Assembly (NCBI GenBank): GCA_051453625.1
Contig: JBOZIK010000001.1
Location: 122,208,668 to 122,252,138 of the forward strand
Direction of reading: 5' to 3'
Source of the DNA: Welwitschia mirabilis
Taxonomy: Eukaryota > Gnetophyta > Gnetopsida > Welwitschiales
DNA length: 43,471 nucleotides
In this document: positions 32,104 to 41,974 of the stretch, piece after piece
Numbering within the stretch: position 1 is the first letter of the stretch
How the letters are laid out: each line of letters opens with the position of its first letter
The notes under the pieces: model-generated
Database searches by the model: none
Told to the model about the DNA's origin: nothing
What the model saw: the letters and a program-made list of their open reading frames with translations, nothing else
Program-made: the position numbers and the translations under genes

Positions 32104-32119
32104 GATCTAATACCAAAAT
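32104..32119 (-). promoter_or_regulatory. Possible Met-tRNA primer site beside an LTR edge
   Basis: On the minus strand TTTTGGTATTAGATC, against the initiator-Met site TGGTATCAGAGC: 10 of 12 match. On the plus strand TGTAATATTCACTC follows from 32119, the right place and form for an LTR end (TG). If real, a 5' LTR extends right from 32119 and the element read leftwards. I found neither a second LTR copy nor gag downstream, so it may be chance. Confidence 0.3.
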
Positions 32120-34199
32120 GTAATATTCACTCTAACCTTTAAGTAATGTATTTAAATGGAAATTTTTATTATCAAGAGAACTAAGATATGGTATTGACAT
32201 TTGATCTATAAATATTAGAAAGCATATTTTTAAAGTTTTCTCCTTAATTCCTTTATGTAAAACATTAATAGGTAAAATTTGCTCATTATCATAAGGTTTA
32301 ATAATGTCATGCACCAATTAGATAAATTAAACTAGGATTTGTAAAGTGCATAGATATATCTAAGGGATACTAAAATGAGTTATCCTTTACCATTAATTGG
32401 CTTTGCAAATTAGAAACTTAATGAATATATTAAAAATAATAGTCTTACTATTTACACTTCTCCTATAACTTTTTTTTATTGATCATTAGCAAAATAATAA
32501 TTTTGGGATTTGAACACTTGACCTCTCATATTCAAGACTAATATTCTTTTCAAAATCATTTAAGGTAGTAAAATAACTAAAACAAAATGTTAGATAGGTT
32601 TTTCTAAAGTAATTTCCAAATGGATGATGATGTTAACTCATTGACTTATGGAATAAGGGCCTCATATAAAGATAAAGAAGGAAGGGAATGAATAAAAACC
32701 AAGCAGAGAAAATTTGATATTTTTGAAATGCACTAAGTATTAGTTATTATCTCATCTTCCACCCTTTTTTAAACATTTTTCTAAAAATATATAATACAAG
32801 GAGAGTTATTCTAGCATGATCTGTGCTCAGCAGAGGCTACATAAGAAGTTAAATGAAGCAGATGCAGGATGTTGCATTGGAATGAATATGTTGTGATTTC
32901 AGGTTATGTATGATTGAATATAGGATGGTAATGTGTGGATGGTGAGGAGAGGTATTAAGGCATTTCTAGCAAAGATCATACAAGAAGCCAACCTTATGAA
33001 ATAACACTCCTGAGAAGAGATGGACAAGAATTTGTGCAATCAAGTATAGTTAATTAAAGGAACATAAGAGGGCATATGAATTATTTGCAGGCTAAAAGAA
33101 ATGCATGGAGCTAGAACATTTAATAGTAATAACAAGGAAATTATTGACTAGTAAATGTAAAGTGGACAAGCTGTGATGCATGATAGAGGTGGAATAATTA
33201 TCCTATTCCAACAAGGATGTAATTGACAGAGAGTTATGCCCATATGCAATAGCTTCCTTAGAGGAGGAAATGCAAATGGTTAATTATGAGATGGAGATCT
33301 AATAGCAGCTGAATAATTTATGCTAGTCTTATTTATTTTTATTTAAATATGTTACAAAAGATGCATGAGAGAGGAGAGGGAAGTTATTAGCATTGGAGAG
33401 AGGCATTTGGTGAGATGTGTGAGAGCAAAAAATGCTATATGAGGAAACAAACATTAGTAATACATAATAAGGAGGGCGTTTGATGTCTAACATTGATTGA
33501 TAAATGCATAAATTATGAAGGCCTTTATATTTCCTTTTAATCTAAAGTTGATCAATAATCTAATAATGTTAAAATTTCATAGATGAAGAAAGGAGAAACT
33601 AAACCTACACAGTATAGATGAAATGAGTTATGGATGAGCTAATTAGCATAGGTACAATGAGGGATTAGTAGGTGATGGATGCTTATATGGTGAAATAAGT
33701 GCAGAAAATATTACTAAATAATATTAGATAATATAAAATAATACTGAAAAGATGTAGAAACTGTACTGTTGTTAACCTAAAAATAAGATCACACTATTAA
33801 ATAAAAATAACCAAAGGCTTACTAAATAACTAGTTAAGATTTAGCCATTTAGTTGAAAATGCATCATCACATTAGTCTCATGATGAAGTTACTTGAACTA
33901 GTCAGGTATATTTATAACTACTAAATTACTATGTACATATATTACATCAAGGAAAAATGGTGAAAGTAATAAAGCATAATAGAATTTAAATGAGATGCTA
34001 GACATAAATTATTTCTAAGTACTATTAATTATCTTGATTTATGTTCAACTACACAAACAGGAGCAAATAGAGCTAATATTACTTTTTTAAGTAATAAAAT
34101 ATGCACACAATAATAATAAAATATATTTTTTAGCTTAATTTTAAAATACCAATTGTTATATAAAGATGCACTAAGGCTTGTGTTCTCCTTTGTAGGTAA
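32120..34199. other. Unassigned region, G-richer from about 32790 to 33700
   Basis: No protein family recognised. The part 32790-33700 has clearly more G than C on the plus strand and several GAGAGGAGAGG-like runs, unlike its neighbours. It could be an LTR body of the possible element at 32119 or another unrelated insertion. The minus-strand open frame at 32132-32317 is not recognised. Confidence 0.4.
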
Positions 34200-37100
34200 T
34201 GCTATGGAGTATGAAAAATGCTACTGCACCCTTTGCAGGATAGCTAGAGCTCTCTTTTTTGACATTCTTATCTTCTCTATTTCTAAAATGTTTTGCCAAA
34301 AAAGATTCCCATCTTTGGTGGTAATCATATTTTTATACCCTTATTTTTTTTTTTGTTTCCATTTTTTTGCTCCTTAGGAATAGATATATGGTTGGGATTT
34401 GTTACTCCTTCTTCACCACTTCAACCTATTTTTCCATCTTTATGCCATACAACGTCTTGTACCTGAAACAAAATAATAAAATATACATAACACCTTACTA
34501 ACATACTAACTAACTAGCCTATTGATTACTGAATATGTTGATAAAGCAAAAATCTATTATTATTTAAAATTCATAATTAAGATAATGAAAATAATTCATT
34601 AATAAGCACAATTTACATTAAAATTTATCCTCATTAGTTCTCCCAAGCTTAAGGTTTTATTAGTTCCTTAACAAACAAACAAATATATATAAAGGAGAGA
34701 AATGCCAAACCTCATTACTTTCCTTTTCTTATTTTAAAAATAAATGATTGCTTCCTACTAGATTTTGACTCCTTCCTTCATTTGATTGGTTAGGTAGACT
34801 GTTTTACCTTTTTTAAGGCCTCTAAGATCTTTTTTTATTACTTCTAAAGAGTAGAATCATTCAAATCTATGATCTCTGTTTTGACCTACTTTGGAGATAC
34901 ATTTCTGTCTTAGCCTCTGCCTCATGGAGGAGCTCTTAGCTTAGTTGATCATTCTTTCTTTCTCTTAGGAGTTGAAGGGACTTTTGCTTTGGAACTTTAG
35001 GGAAAATGTTCTAGCCTTAGAGTTACCCCAACTTGTAATATTGATCTTGAGGTTTCCTCAAAGTGGAACTACATACATTTTAAAGGAGACTTTATTCTCT
35101 AATTTTGAAAAAATATCTACAAATGTGTCTCTCAGCATAGTCATATTTTGAATAGTTTAATCTCTAAAAGAACATAGTTACTGGAAATCCTAAGAGGACA
35201 TGATAAAATCTTTGACATCCAATTTGCACTCTTCTAATAACCTACAAAATTTGGTTACAATATCATTCAAAAAAATTTTAAGTTCTCTCATGGAAACTTC
35301 CATTTCTTTTTAAATAACTTCAAGTTGCAATGATTTAATATCTCTTTTCAATTAATAAAAACATGACTCAACTTTGACCATCCCCTAGATATTTTCTAAA
35401 TAATACTCTTCAAATGCTTTTCAAATCTATTAATAAAGTTATATAACTTTTGGGGTTAATAGTCAAGGTTACATGGCATAGTCACTTCTTCATGCCCAAA
35501 CTTAATATACTTACCTAATTTCACTTTCATGAGATAAAGCTCATAGAGTAAACTCATGTTTTTGTTTTTCAAATTTTGAATAATTATTTGGATAGACTTA
35601 GGGCTTATTATTCTAATATCATTCTTTAACTCTGCATGAGATTCTCTCGGAGTCTTAATAATACTTGACTCTATTCTATTTTTCATCTTATCAAATAGAG
35701 TTAAATAATTTAAAGGGGTGCTATGAATTGAACTTATTGCTCTTCTGATTTCCTCTCTTATTTTTTATGACAATTGTTTTATTAAGAAATCATGTGGAGG
35801 TTGATCAAAAGAGCTTGTCTCTCCCATTTGATTCTTGAAAGCCTTATTTTCTTCTTTTATCTAATTCATAGCTCTCTTATTGGATTTCAAAAGGGATTGA
35901 TAGTATCCCAAAGAATCCTAAGATTTAAGCCATTTATGTTTATATTCTTAGGCCTCTGTAAGAATCTTCATGAATTTTTTATTGATTCCCTATAAGTTTC
36001 ATATATTTTATCCAAAAATTTTCTATTCAGAGGTAGAGGCCTTTCATTATGAATGAATGTAATGAATTTCTACTAGTGTTCTATATATTCATCATTATAC
36101 TCTTGTCTTGAAGCCAATTTCTCCGATAAGGATACTAACCTATTTAACCTTTTCCTCAAAAAATTTTCTAATTCTCTTTTATCTTTGGTAGTTACCTCTA
36201 GTTCAGTAATGCATTTGTAAGCTCTCTATAATTTTCTGCTTAGATCTTTGAAAGATTTAAAGAGTTGAATATTTTCTTTTTGGCTAGTAATCTTGTGATG
36301 TATCTTTTCATTGATTTTTTTTCCTTATTTCAACCTTTTTCATAAGAATTTATTTTCAATTTTTAGATTACCAACCTGATTCTACAATGCTAAAACTTCT
36401 TCTTTTCTAATTAGACAAGTTTGAATTTTATCTTTGACTAAGTTTAAAGTACTACAGAGACTATCCAATTTGCTTTCCTTTAGTTCTTTAAAGAATTGAC
36501 TAGCCTAAAATAAATGGAAATGCAAAAGCTCTTTGAACATTAATTCGATAGGGTCTTACAGTATGCTCGGGGAGGGCAGCAGTGAAGGAAGACTTTGAGG
36601 GGCCGAAGAGGATTCCCCTAGGTTTGGTTGGATGATCTTATTTCTTAAAGTTCTTAGAAGACTTAATTCCCTAACTCTAAACAAATTTTTAATAGACTCT
36701 TCAACACAAGACTTATTCAATTAAAATATAATTTTATTTTTACTCAAAATTTAAGTTATTAGAGAAGGAAATCCAAGCCTAGCTATATCTAAATCTCTAC
36801 TTCCAACTTTATTTAATTTTATAATGTGCCTTGCCAGCCCTAAAAAGATCCCTTCTATGATATTTACATTAGTGCAATTTTTCTTATCCTTTACTACTGC
36901 AATTATATATAGGCCACGTAATGTGATTACCTTTTTCTTATAAAGAATAAGTATCTAATGACTAGCCACGATTTTAGAAATAACCATGAATTTTAGCTTT
37001 GTATCTTTATGTATTATTATTCTTCCTTGAACTACCACCCATTCTAGCAAACTCATACTTAGATTCGTATCTTCCTTTTTGCTGGAGTGATCAATGGACT

Positions 37101-37420
37101 TTTTACTAGGTGGTAAGTGCAAAATTTCTTTTATTTCTTTTTGGGTAATCACTATCTTTTAATCCTTCATGATGGTTTCTAGTATACTTCGGCATCATTA
37201 ATTCTTAAATTTTTGTAAAACTCATATACAGATTTCAAAGAAAATCTATCATTTTAAGTAAGCCACTCATACCACACTAACTCGACAATTATCTATTTGA
37301 ACTCTCTTAAGTAGGGATCTAAAAGCATTTAAGCAAAATTTGACAATGAAATGACCCTAAATTCTATAAAATGTTTTGCTAGTATTGGAGTTAGGAATGG
37401 AAAACATGTATAACAAAGAA
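34200..37420 (-). pseudogene. Long decayed env-like / plant-transposon-type gene with coiled coil and possible intron
   Basis: Read leftwards. About 37400-37190: FIEFRVISLSNFA, LLDPYLREFK, FSLKSVYEFYKNLRIND. 37152-36955 is open: ITQKEIKEILHLPPSKKSID to VISKIVASH. Then NVNIIEGIFLGLARHIIKLN, LDIARLGFPSLIT and a Ser/Pro-rich GESSSAPQSLPSLLPSPSIL. This fits the 'putative plant transposon protein' domain linked to Athila env-like ORFs (FYxN, lP, then FPSLIT). About 36500-35900 is charged and coiled-coil-like: FFKELKESKLDSLCSTLNLV, INEKIHHKITSQKENIQLFK, RELENFLRKRLNRLVSLSEK, NRKFLDKIYETYRESIKNS. 35686-35456 is open (MKNRIESSIIKTPRESHAEL). Around 34808 AAG|GTAAAA and at 34463 TTTTGTTTCAG|G could bound an intron of about 345 nt, after which VQDVVWHKDGKIG reads on. 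Stops are far fewer than chance would give. Function unknown. Confidence 0.55.
34464..34808 (-). other. Possible intron in the env-like pseudogene
   Basis: The 3' end is a strong plant acceptor: a T-rich tract with A (TTTTATTATTTTGTTTCAG) then G. The 5' end AAAAAAG|GTAAAAC is a fair donor. The enclosed sequence is AT-rich with more stops than the flanking parts. This is inference from sequence pattern only. Confidence 0.3.
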
Positions 37421-38467
37421 ATTCTTGCAATAAAAAACCTTTGAAAATAGCTTACTAAGTAAAAGTTTGTTCCTAAGCATGTAAAACATTATTTAACCAA
37501 ATGTAAAAATATTTCTTATATGGAATTCATTTAACTCTTCCCCCAAGTAAAGTTTAGCATGCTCCTAAATTCTTAAAGTAAGTATTAATAGTACCTGAAA
37601 TTTTTACTTGAAGAAATTTTACCACTGTGAAGAATCTTGAAAATAAAAAGCATCTAAACATAATAAGGTAAAATAAAGGAATAAAAGTAGAAATTACTAA
37701 TTGTCTTATGCTTTAAATAGGTAAAAACTCATACTTACTATTGTATTTAATTCACATGTTCAAGTAGTAAATGAGAAGCATTGTCATAAAGAAAATAGAT
37801 GCAATTGGAAATTTTTGTACTTTGCTGATGTTGGAAAAATTTAAATGACATGTGGGTAAGGTGTAGATTCAAAAACTTTACTCAGTTGAAGCTGATATCA
37901 TAAATGCTGATGTAGTTGAGACAACATGAAACTAACCTTGTCATGAGAATCATTGAGAATAGAGAAGGATCATCAAGAATGAGTTTAAGTGGAATAATAA
38001 GGTAATGAAAAGGCATATTTAAGTGGTGATTACTCTCCACAACACCAAGTTCAATAAGGGTCATCAAGAACTCTCGAGTTCTTAATGAAGAGCATCAAAT
38101 CCATTCTNNNNNNNNNNNNNNNNNNNNNNNNNNNNNNNNNNNNNNNNNNNNNNNNNNNNNNNNNNNNNNNNNNNNNNNNNNNNNNNNNNNNNNNNNNNNN
38201 NNNNNNNCATCAAGAACTCTCGAGTTCTTAATGAAGAGCATCAAATCCATTATAGAGGTAGTTAAAAGAGTTTAAAGATGGTCATAAAAAAACTAAGAAT
38301 TCTTAATGGGTCCTTTAAATTCTAATTACAATCATTATAAAAGTGAGTAATAATAGAAAATTGAGGTCTCATGATAGAGTTATAGAGATAAGTTGAGGGG
38401 GTCATCACAAATGAGACCTTTTTCTTTTAGAAGCAAGTTTAAAAGATGAAGTTGGCTTGAAATATAA
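37421..38467. other. AT-rich region with a gap, no gene recognised
   Basis: No protein family on either strand. It contains a short hairpin, AGAACT-CTCG-AGTTCT, next to the 100-N gap 38108-38207, and both flanks of that gap repeat 44 bp. Confidence 0.45.
38108..38207. other. Assembly gap of 100 N with duplicated flanks
   Basis: 38062-38105 and 38208-38251 are identical over 44 bp (CATCAAGAACTCTCGAGTTC to CAAATCCATT). A run of exactly 100 N usually marks an unknown gap length. Confidence 0.95.
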
Positions 38468-39150
38468 TCCAAAGCTTGAACTTTGAATTGATATCAATTA
38501 ACTTCTAAGANNNNNNNNNNNNNNNNNNNNNNNNNNNNNNNNNNNNNNNNNNNNNNNNNNNNNNNNNNNNNNNNNNNNNNNNNNNNNNNNNNNNNNNNNN
38601 NNNNNNNNNNNNNNNNNNNNNNNNNNNNNNNNNNNNNNNNNNNNNNNNNNNNNNNNNNNNNNNNNNATAAATCATGAAATTTTATTTGATTTCAAGATTC
38701 AGATCATAAAAAGACAAATAATTTAGCTTGAGATTCAGCTCAAAGTTTCAACTTTGAGTTGGTGTTAGCCAAAAGATTTAAGTTATTTTCATAATGATTT
38801 GATCTAAAATCTAACTCAAAGTTTTGAATTTGGATTAGTGTTAATTAACTAAGTGATCTTTTTAATTTCAAATCCCATTTTATATTGGAAGAAAAACATT
38901 GATAACTTTTATTTCTTATTTTTCCTTGAAACAAAATAAAAGGAAATCTTTTCTGAGTTATTAGATATAGTCTAAAAAGAATTTTCATTTGATCAAAAGT
39001 ATGTGTAGGGTTTTTGATAATTCCCTGGTACTGTAGCTTATGATGTCAAAGTTTAGTGGGTCTATAAAACATTATACAGTTTGAAAAATCTAAACTAATC
39101 ATAAATCAATCTAAAGTTCTAACTTTATGTTGAATATTAGTTAGTTTGAG
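38468..39150. repeat. Dispersed palindromic repeat family, with a gap inside
   Basis: Four related blocks at about 38468-38505, 38720-38780, 38800-38860 and 39100-39150 share the order AGCTTGA, a CAAAGTT...AACTTTG-type palindrome, then (G/A)TTGATGTTAATTAACT-like sequence. The best palindrome is CTCAAAGTTTCAACTTTGAG at 38739-38758, a 9-bp perfect stem. The second and third blocks are about 75 bp apart. The 156-N gap 38511-38666 lies between the first and second. Confidence 0.65.
38511..38666. other. Assembly gap of 156 N
   Basis: Starts within the first palindromic block. Flanks are not duplicates of each other at the edges. Confidence 0.95.
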
Positions 39151-39431
39151 ATCCCTCTATTCCAGACTTGCTTTAAGATTTATGCTAATACTTGGCACAC
39201 TTTATCTATTAGTAAATAGGTGTATCACTTTTAATTAATTCTTTACTTCAAGACTAAACACATGTGCACTAGGTAACTTAATATAAATTACACTTATCAA
39301 GTATGATAGTAATACTTATGCTATAAATCTCATTCTTTACATACTAATGATTCATCACTCTTTACTTGAGCTTGATAATTTTTTTACTTAATCATTTCCC
39401 ACTCTTTTTCATCTTTTCTTTATTAATCCTC

Positions 39432-40190
39432 ATGGCTTACACTCCTCCTCTTTCTTCCATTACTACCTCTAGTCTTAAGAAGGTAAAGCATTATTTGTTC
39501 AACTTGGATACATAGATAGATATGTGCATTAGCAGTGTAGATTCCTAGTGTATTCAAGTTTTTGTTAGGTCTAAAAATGTGGTACAATAGTATTCTTACT
39601 ACAATTACAAATCCATTGCTAAGGTCTTAGACACCTTAGATTCCTTCATCACTGAGGCTAACAAAAACCATTTTGGAAGTGATGCCATTTTCCTGAGTGT
39701 TAGTCCCATCATCCATCACTGGGTAAATGAGTCTCTGAGAGTGAGAACTAAAGAACTATATTAGTAACACAAATATGAAGATTTGACTTGCAACATCTCT
39801 TTGTGCTAGCTAGCTAGAAAAATGTAGGTGCTAGAGAAAATGATTAATCAACTTCAAGGCAAAAAACATGTTCTTATCCTTGCTACATTCAGTTTTGACA
39901 AGAAAAATGTAGAAAAGACAATATGAAATGCTAAACCTTATTAAAAATTTTGGTGAGCCCATTCATAGAAGGTTAATATGTTGTCATAATCTCTAGGTGA
40001 GATGCATCTATTATCCTTAGGTGAGAATTCTATAGGGTTGATATCTAGACTAGGCATTCTCATAAAAGGAATAAGTTTTCTAGCCACTATAAGAATTGAA
40101 TTGCTTGATCCCATGATTTACTTACTTAGTGATTTGAGAAGTGTTTTTGCTATTATTTTACAACTAGATGTAATAAACTATTTTGCTTAA
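39432..40190 (+). pseudogene. Unidentified plus-strand coding remnant
   Basis: From ATG 39432 the plus strand reads MAYTPPLSSITTSSLKKVKH, YLFNLDT, a stop, IDMCISSVDS, a stop, CIQVFVRSKNVVQ. It continues YNYKSIAKVLDTLDSFITEA, NKNHFGSDAIFLSVSPIIHH and WVNESLRVRTKELY in one frame, with isolated stops explainable by single changes. Then MINQLQGKKHVLILATFSFD, and an open part at 40002-40190 (MHLLSLGENSIGLISRLGIL to VFAIILQLDVINYFA). The residue mix is protein-like and unlike the K/N/I-rich noise around it. I do not recognise the family. It lies head-to-head with the env-like pseudogene on the minus strand. Confidence 0.45.
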
Positions 40191-40539
40191 TAATTTTTTA
40201 AATTTTAGATATAGTTTCTTATACTATTTTATTTTATCATGGGCACATCAATTTCACTAAAGGAAATTCAAATTAGAAAATTTATTAAATTGTTAAGATA
40301 ATGTAAAATAATTGTAAAAAATGATTTCCTTTAACTCAAATAGAATTTAATGATTGTGCATGCTATGGAATTGAAAATATTTGGATACACAAACATTCCA
40401 TCATAGACTAGAATATTTTTTGTTCTTGTTTCTTTTCTCTCTTGATCCTTTTTTCTCTTCTTTTTTTATAAGTTATAATACAGTTATAGTTTTGGTAACT
40501 AGCTATGTCTCAGATAACTCCTAGGACAAAACTATTCCT
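40191..40539. other. AT-rich spacer
   Basis: No gene recognised. Confidence 0.4.
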
Positions 40540-40754
40540 AAAATTTTTATTTTTTATAACTTAAATTAACTATAATGAGAAGAGTACAACCACTATTAAA
40601 GAAGTAAGGACCCATAAGATTTTTCTTTTTTTAAAACATACATTTAGATAATGGTAACTAACCTCTTAATGAAGCTTTTACAAATACCATATTACACTAC
40701 CAAAGGCCCCTCTGGGAAATATTTACCTTGGTGCACTCTTGGTAGAACATTGTG

Positions 40755-40757
<3 letters not shown>
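40540..40757. repeat. Post-pol segment shared with the Athila element (20131-20318)
   Basis: Same order of landmarks as 20131-20318: TTTTTATTTTTTATAACTTA, AGAAGTAAGGACCCATAAGA, CTAACCTCT, TACCATATTACACTACCAAA and GGCCCCTCT, ending CATTGTGG. Thirty bp or so are inserted in the middle. It lies downstream of the second Athila/Tat pol, as in the first element. Confidence 0.7.

Positions 40758-40830
<73 letters not shown>
40758..40830. repeat. (CT)n microsatellite, left side of gap
   Basis: 73 bp of perfect CT repeat running into the N gap. The long Leu-Ser translations across it are artefacts. Confidence 0.98.
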
Positions 40831-41653
40831 NNNNNNNNNNNNNNNNNNNNNNNNNNNNNNNNNNNNNNNNNNNNNNNNNNNNNNNNNNNNNNNNNNNNNN
40901 NNNNNNNNNNNNNNNNNNNNNNNNNNNNNNNNNNNNNNNNNNNNNNNNNNNNNNNNNNNNNNNNNNNNNNNNNNNNNNNNNNNNNNNNNNNNNNNNNNNN
41001 NNNNNNNNNNNNNNNNNNNNNNNNNNNNNNNNNNNNNNNNNNNNNNNNNNNNNNNNNNNNNNNNNNNNNNNNNNNNNNNNNNNNNNNNNNNNNNNNNNNN
41101 NNNNNNNNNNNNNNNNNNNNNNNNNNNNNNNNNNNNNNNNNNNNNNNNNNNNNNNNNNNNNNNNNNNNNNNNNNNNNNNNNNNNNNNNNNNNNNNNNNNN
41201 NNNNNNNNNNNNNNNNNNNNNNNNNNNNNNNNNNNNNNNNNNNNNNNNNNNNNNNNNNNNNNNNNNNNNNNNNNNNNNNNNNNNNNNNNNNNNNNNNNNN
41301 NNNNNNNNNNNNNNNNNNNNNNNNNNNNNNNNNNNNNNNNNNNNNNNNNNNNNNNNNNNNNNNNNNNNNNNNNNNNNNNNNNNNNNNNNNNNNNNNNNNN
41401 NNNNNNNNNNNNNNNNNNNNNNNNNNNNNNNNNNNNNNNNNNNNNNNNNNNNNNNNNNNNNNNNNNNNNNNNNNNNNNNNNNNNNNNNNNNNNNNNNNNN
41501 NNNNNNNNNNNNNNNNNNNNNNNNNNNNNNNNNNNNNNNNNNNNNNNNNNNNNNNNNNNNNNNNNNNNNNNNNNNNNNNNNNNNNNNNNNNNNNNNNNNN
41601 NNNNNNNNNNNNNNNNNNNNNNNNNNNNNNNNNNNNNNNNNNNNNNNNNNNNN
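40831..41653. other. Assembly gap of 823 N within the microsatellite
   Basis: Both flanks are CT-type repeat, so the gap most likely reflects an assembly failure in the microsatellite. Confidence 0.95.
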
Positions 41654-41705
41654 TCTATCTCTCTCTCTCTCTATCTCTCTATCTCTATATCTCTCTCTCT
41701 CTCTA

Positions 41706-41738
<33 letters not shown>
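41654..41738. repeat. (CT)n/(TATC)n microsatellite, right side of gap
   Basis: 85 bp of CT with interspersed TATC and TATATC units, ending in 30 or so bp of perfect CT. Confidence 0.98.
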
Positions 41739-41974
41739 AATTTTTTAAAAAAATTAGAAGGTATTCTATTCTATTCTGTAATGGAACGTGTCTCCTCAAT
41801 ATTCTTAATAATGATAATGCATAATTCCCTATTGAAGGCTTATCAAGTCAACTTCTTACTACATTTACTTTAAATAATCTAGTAAATTGGTAGACTAAAT
41901 AAACTTTAAAGAAATGATACATCCTTTATTATCTAACTTTGGAATTTATTTTATAGGTAGAGGAGAATTGTTCT
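41739..41974. other. Sequence between the microsatellite and the second pol
   Basis: No gene recognised. Probably the post-pol part of the second Athila/Tat element. Confidence 0.4.

Noticed and set aside
34153-34377. 74-codon plus-strand frame with a hydrophobic C-terminus
   Set aside because: Ends in T-rich low complexity and lies opposite the possible last exon of the env-like pseudogene.
35792-35995. 67-codon plus-strand hydrophobic frame
   Set aside because: Shadow of the minus-strand coiled-coil coding sequence.
40739-41873. Leu-Ser repeat proteins
   Set aside because: Translations of a CT microsatellite and N.
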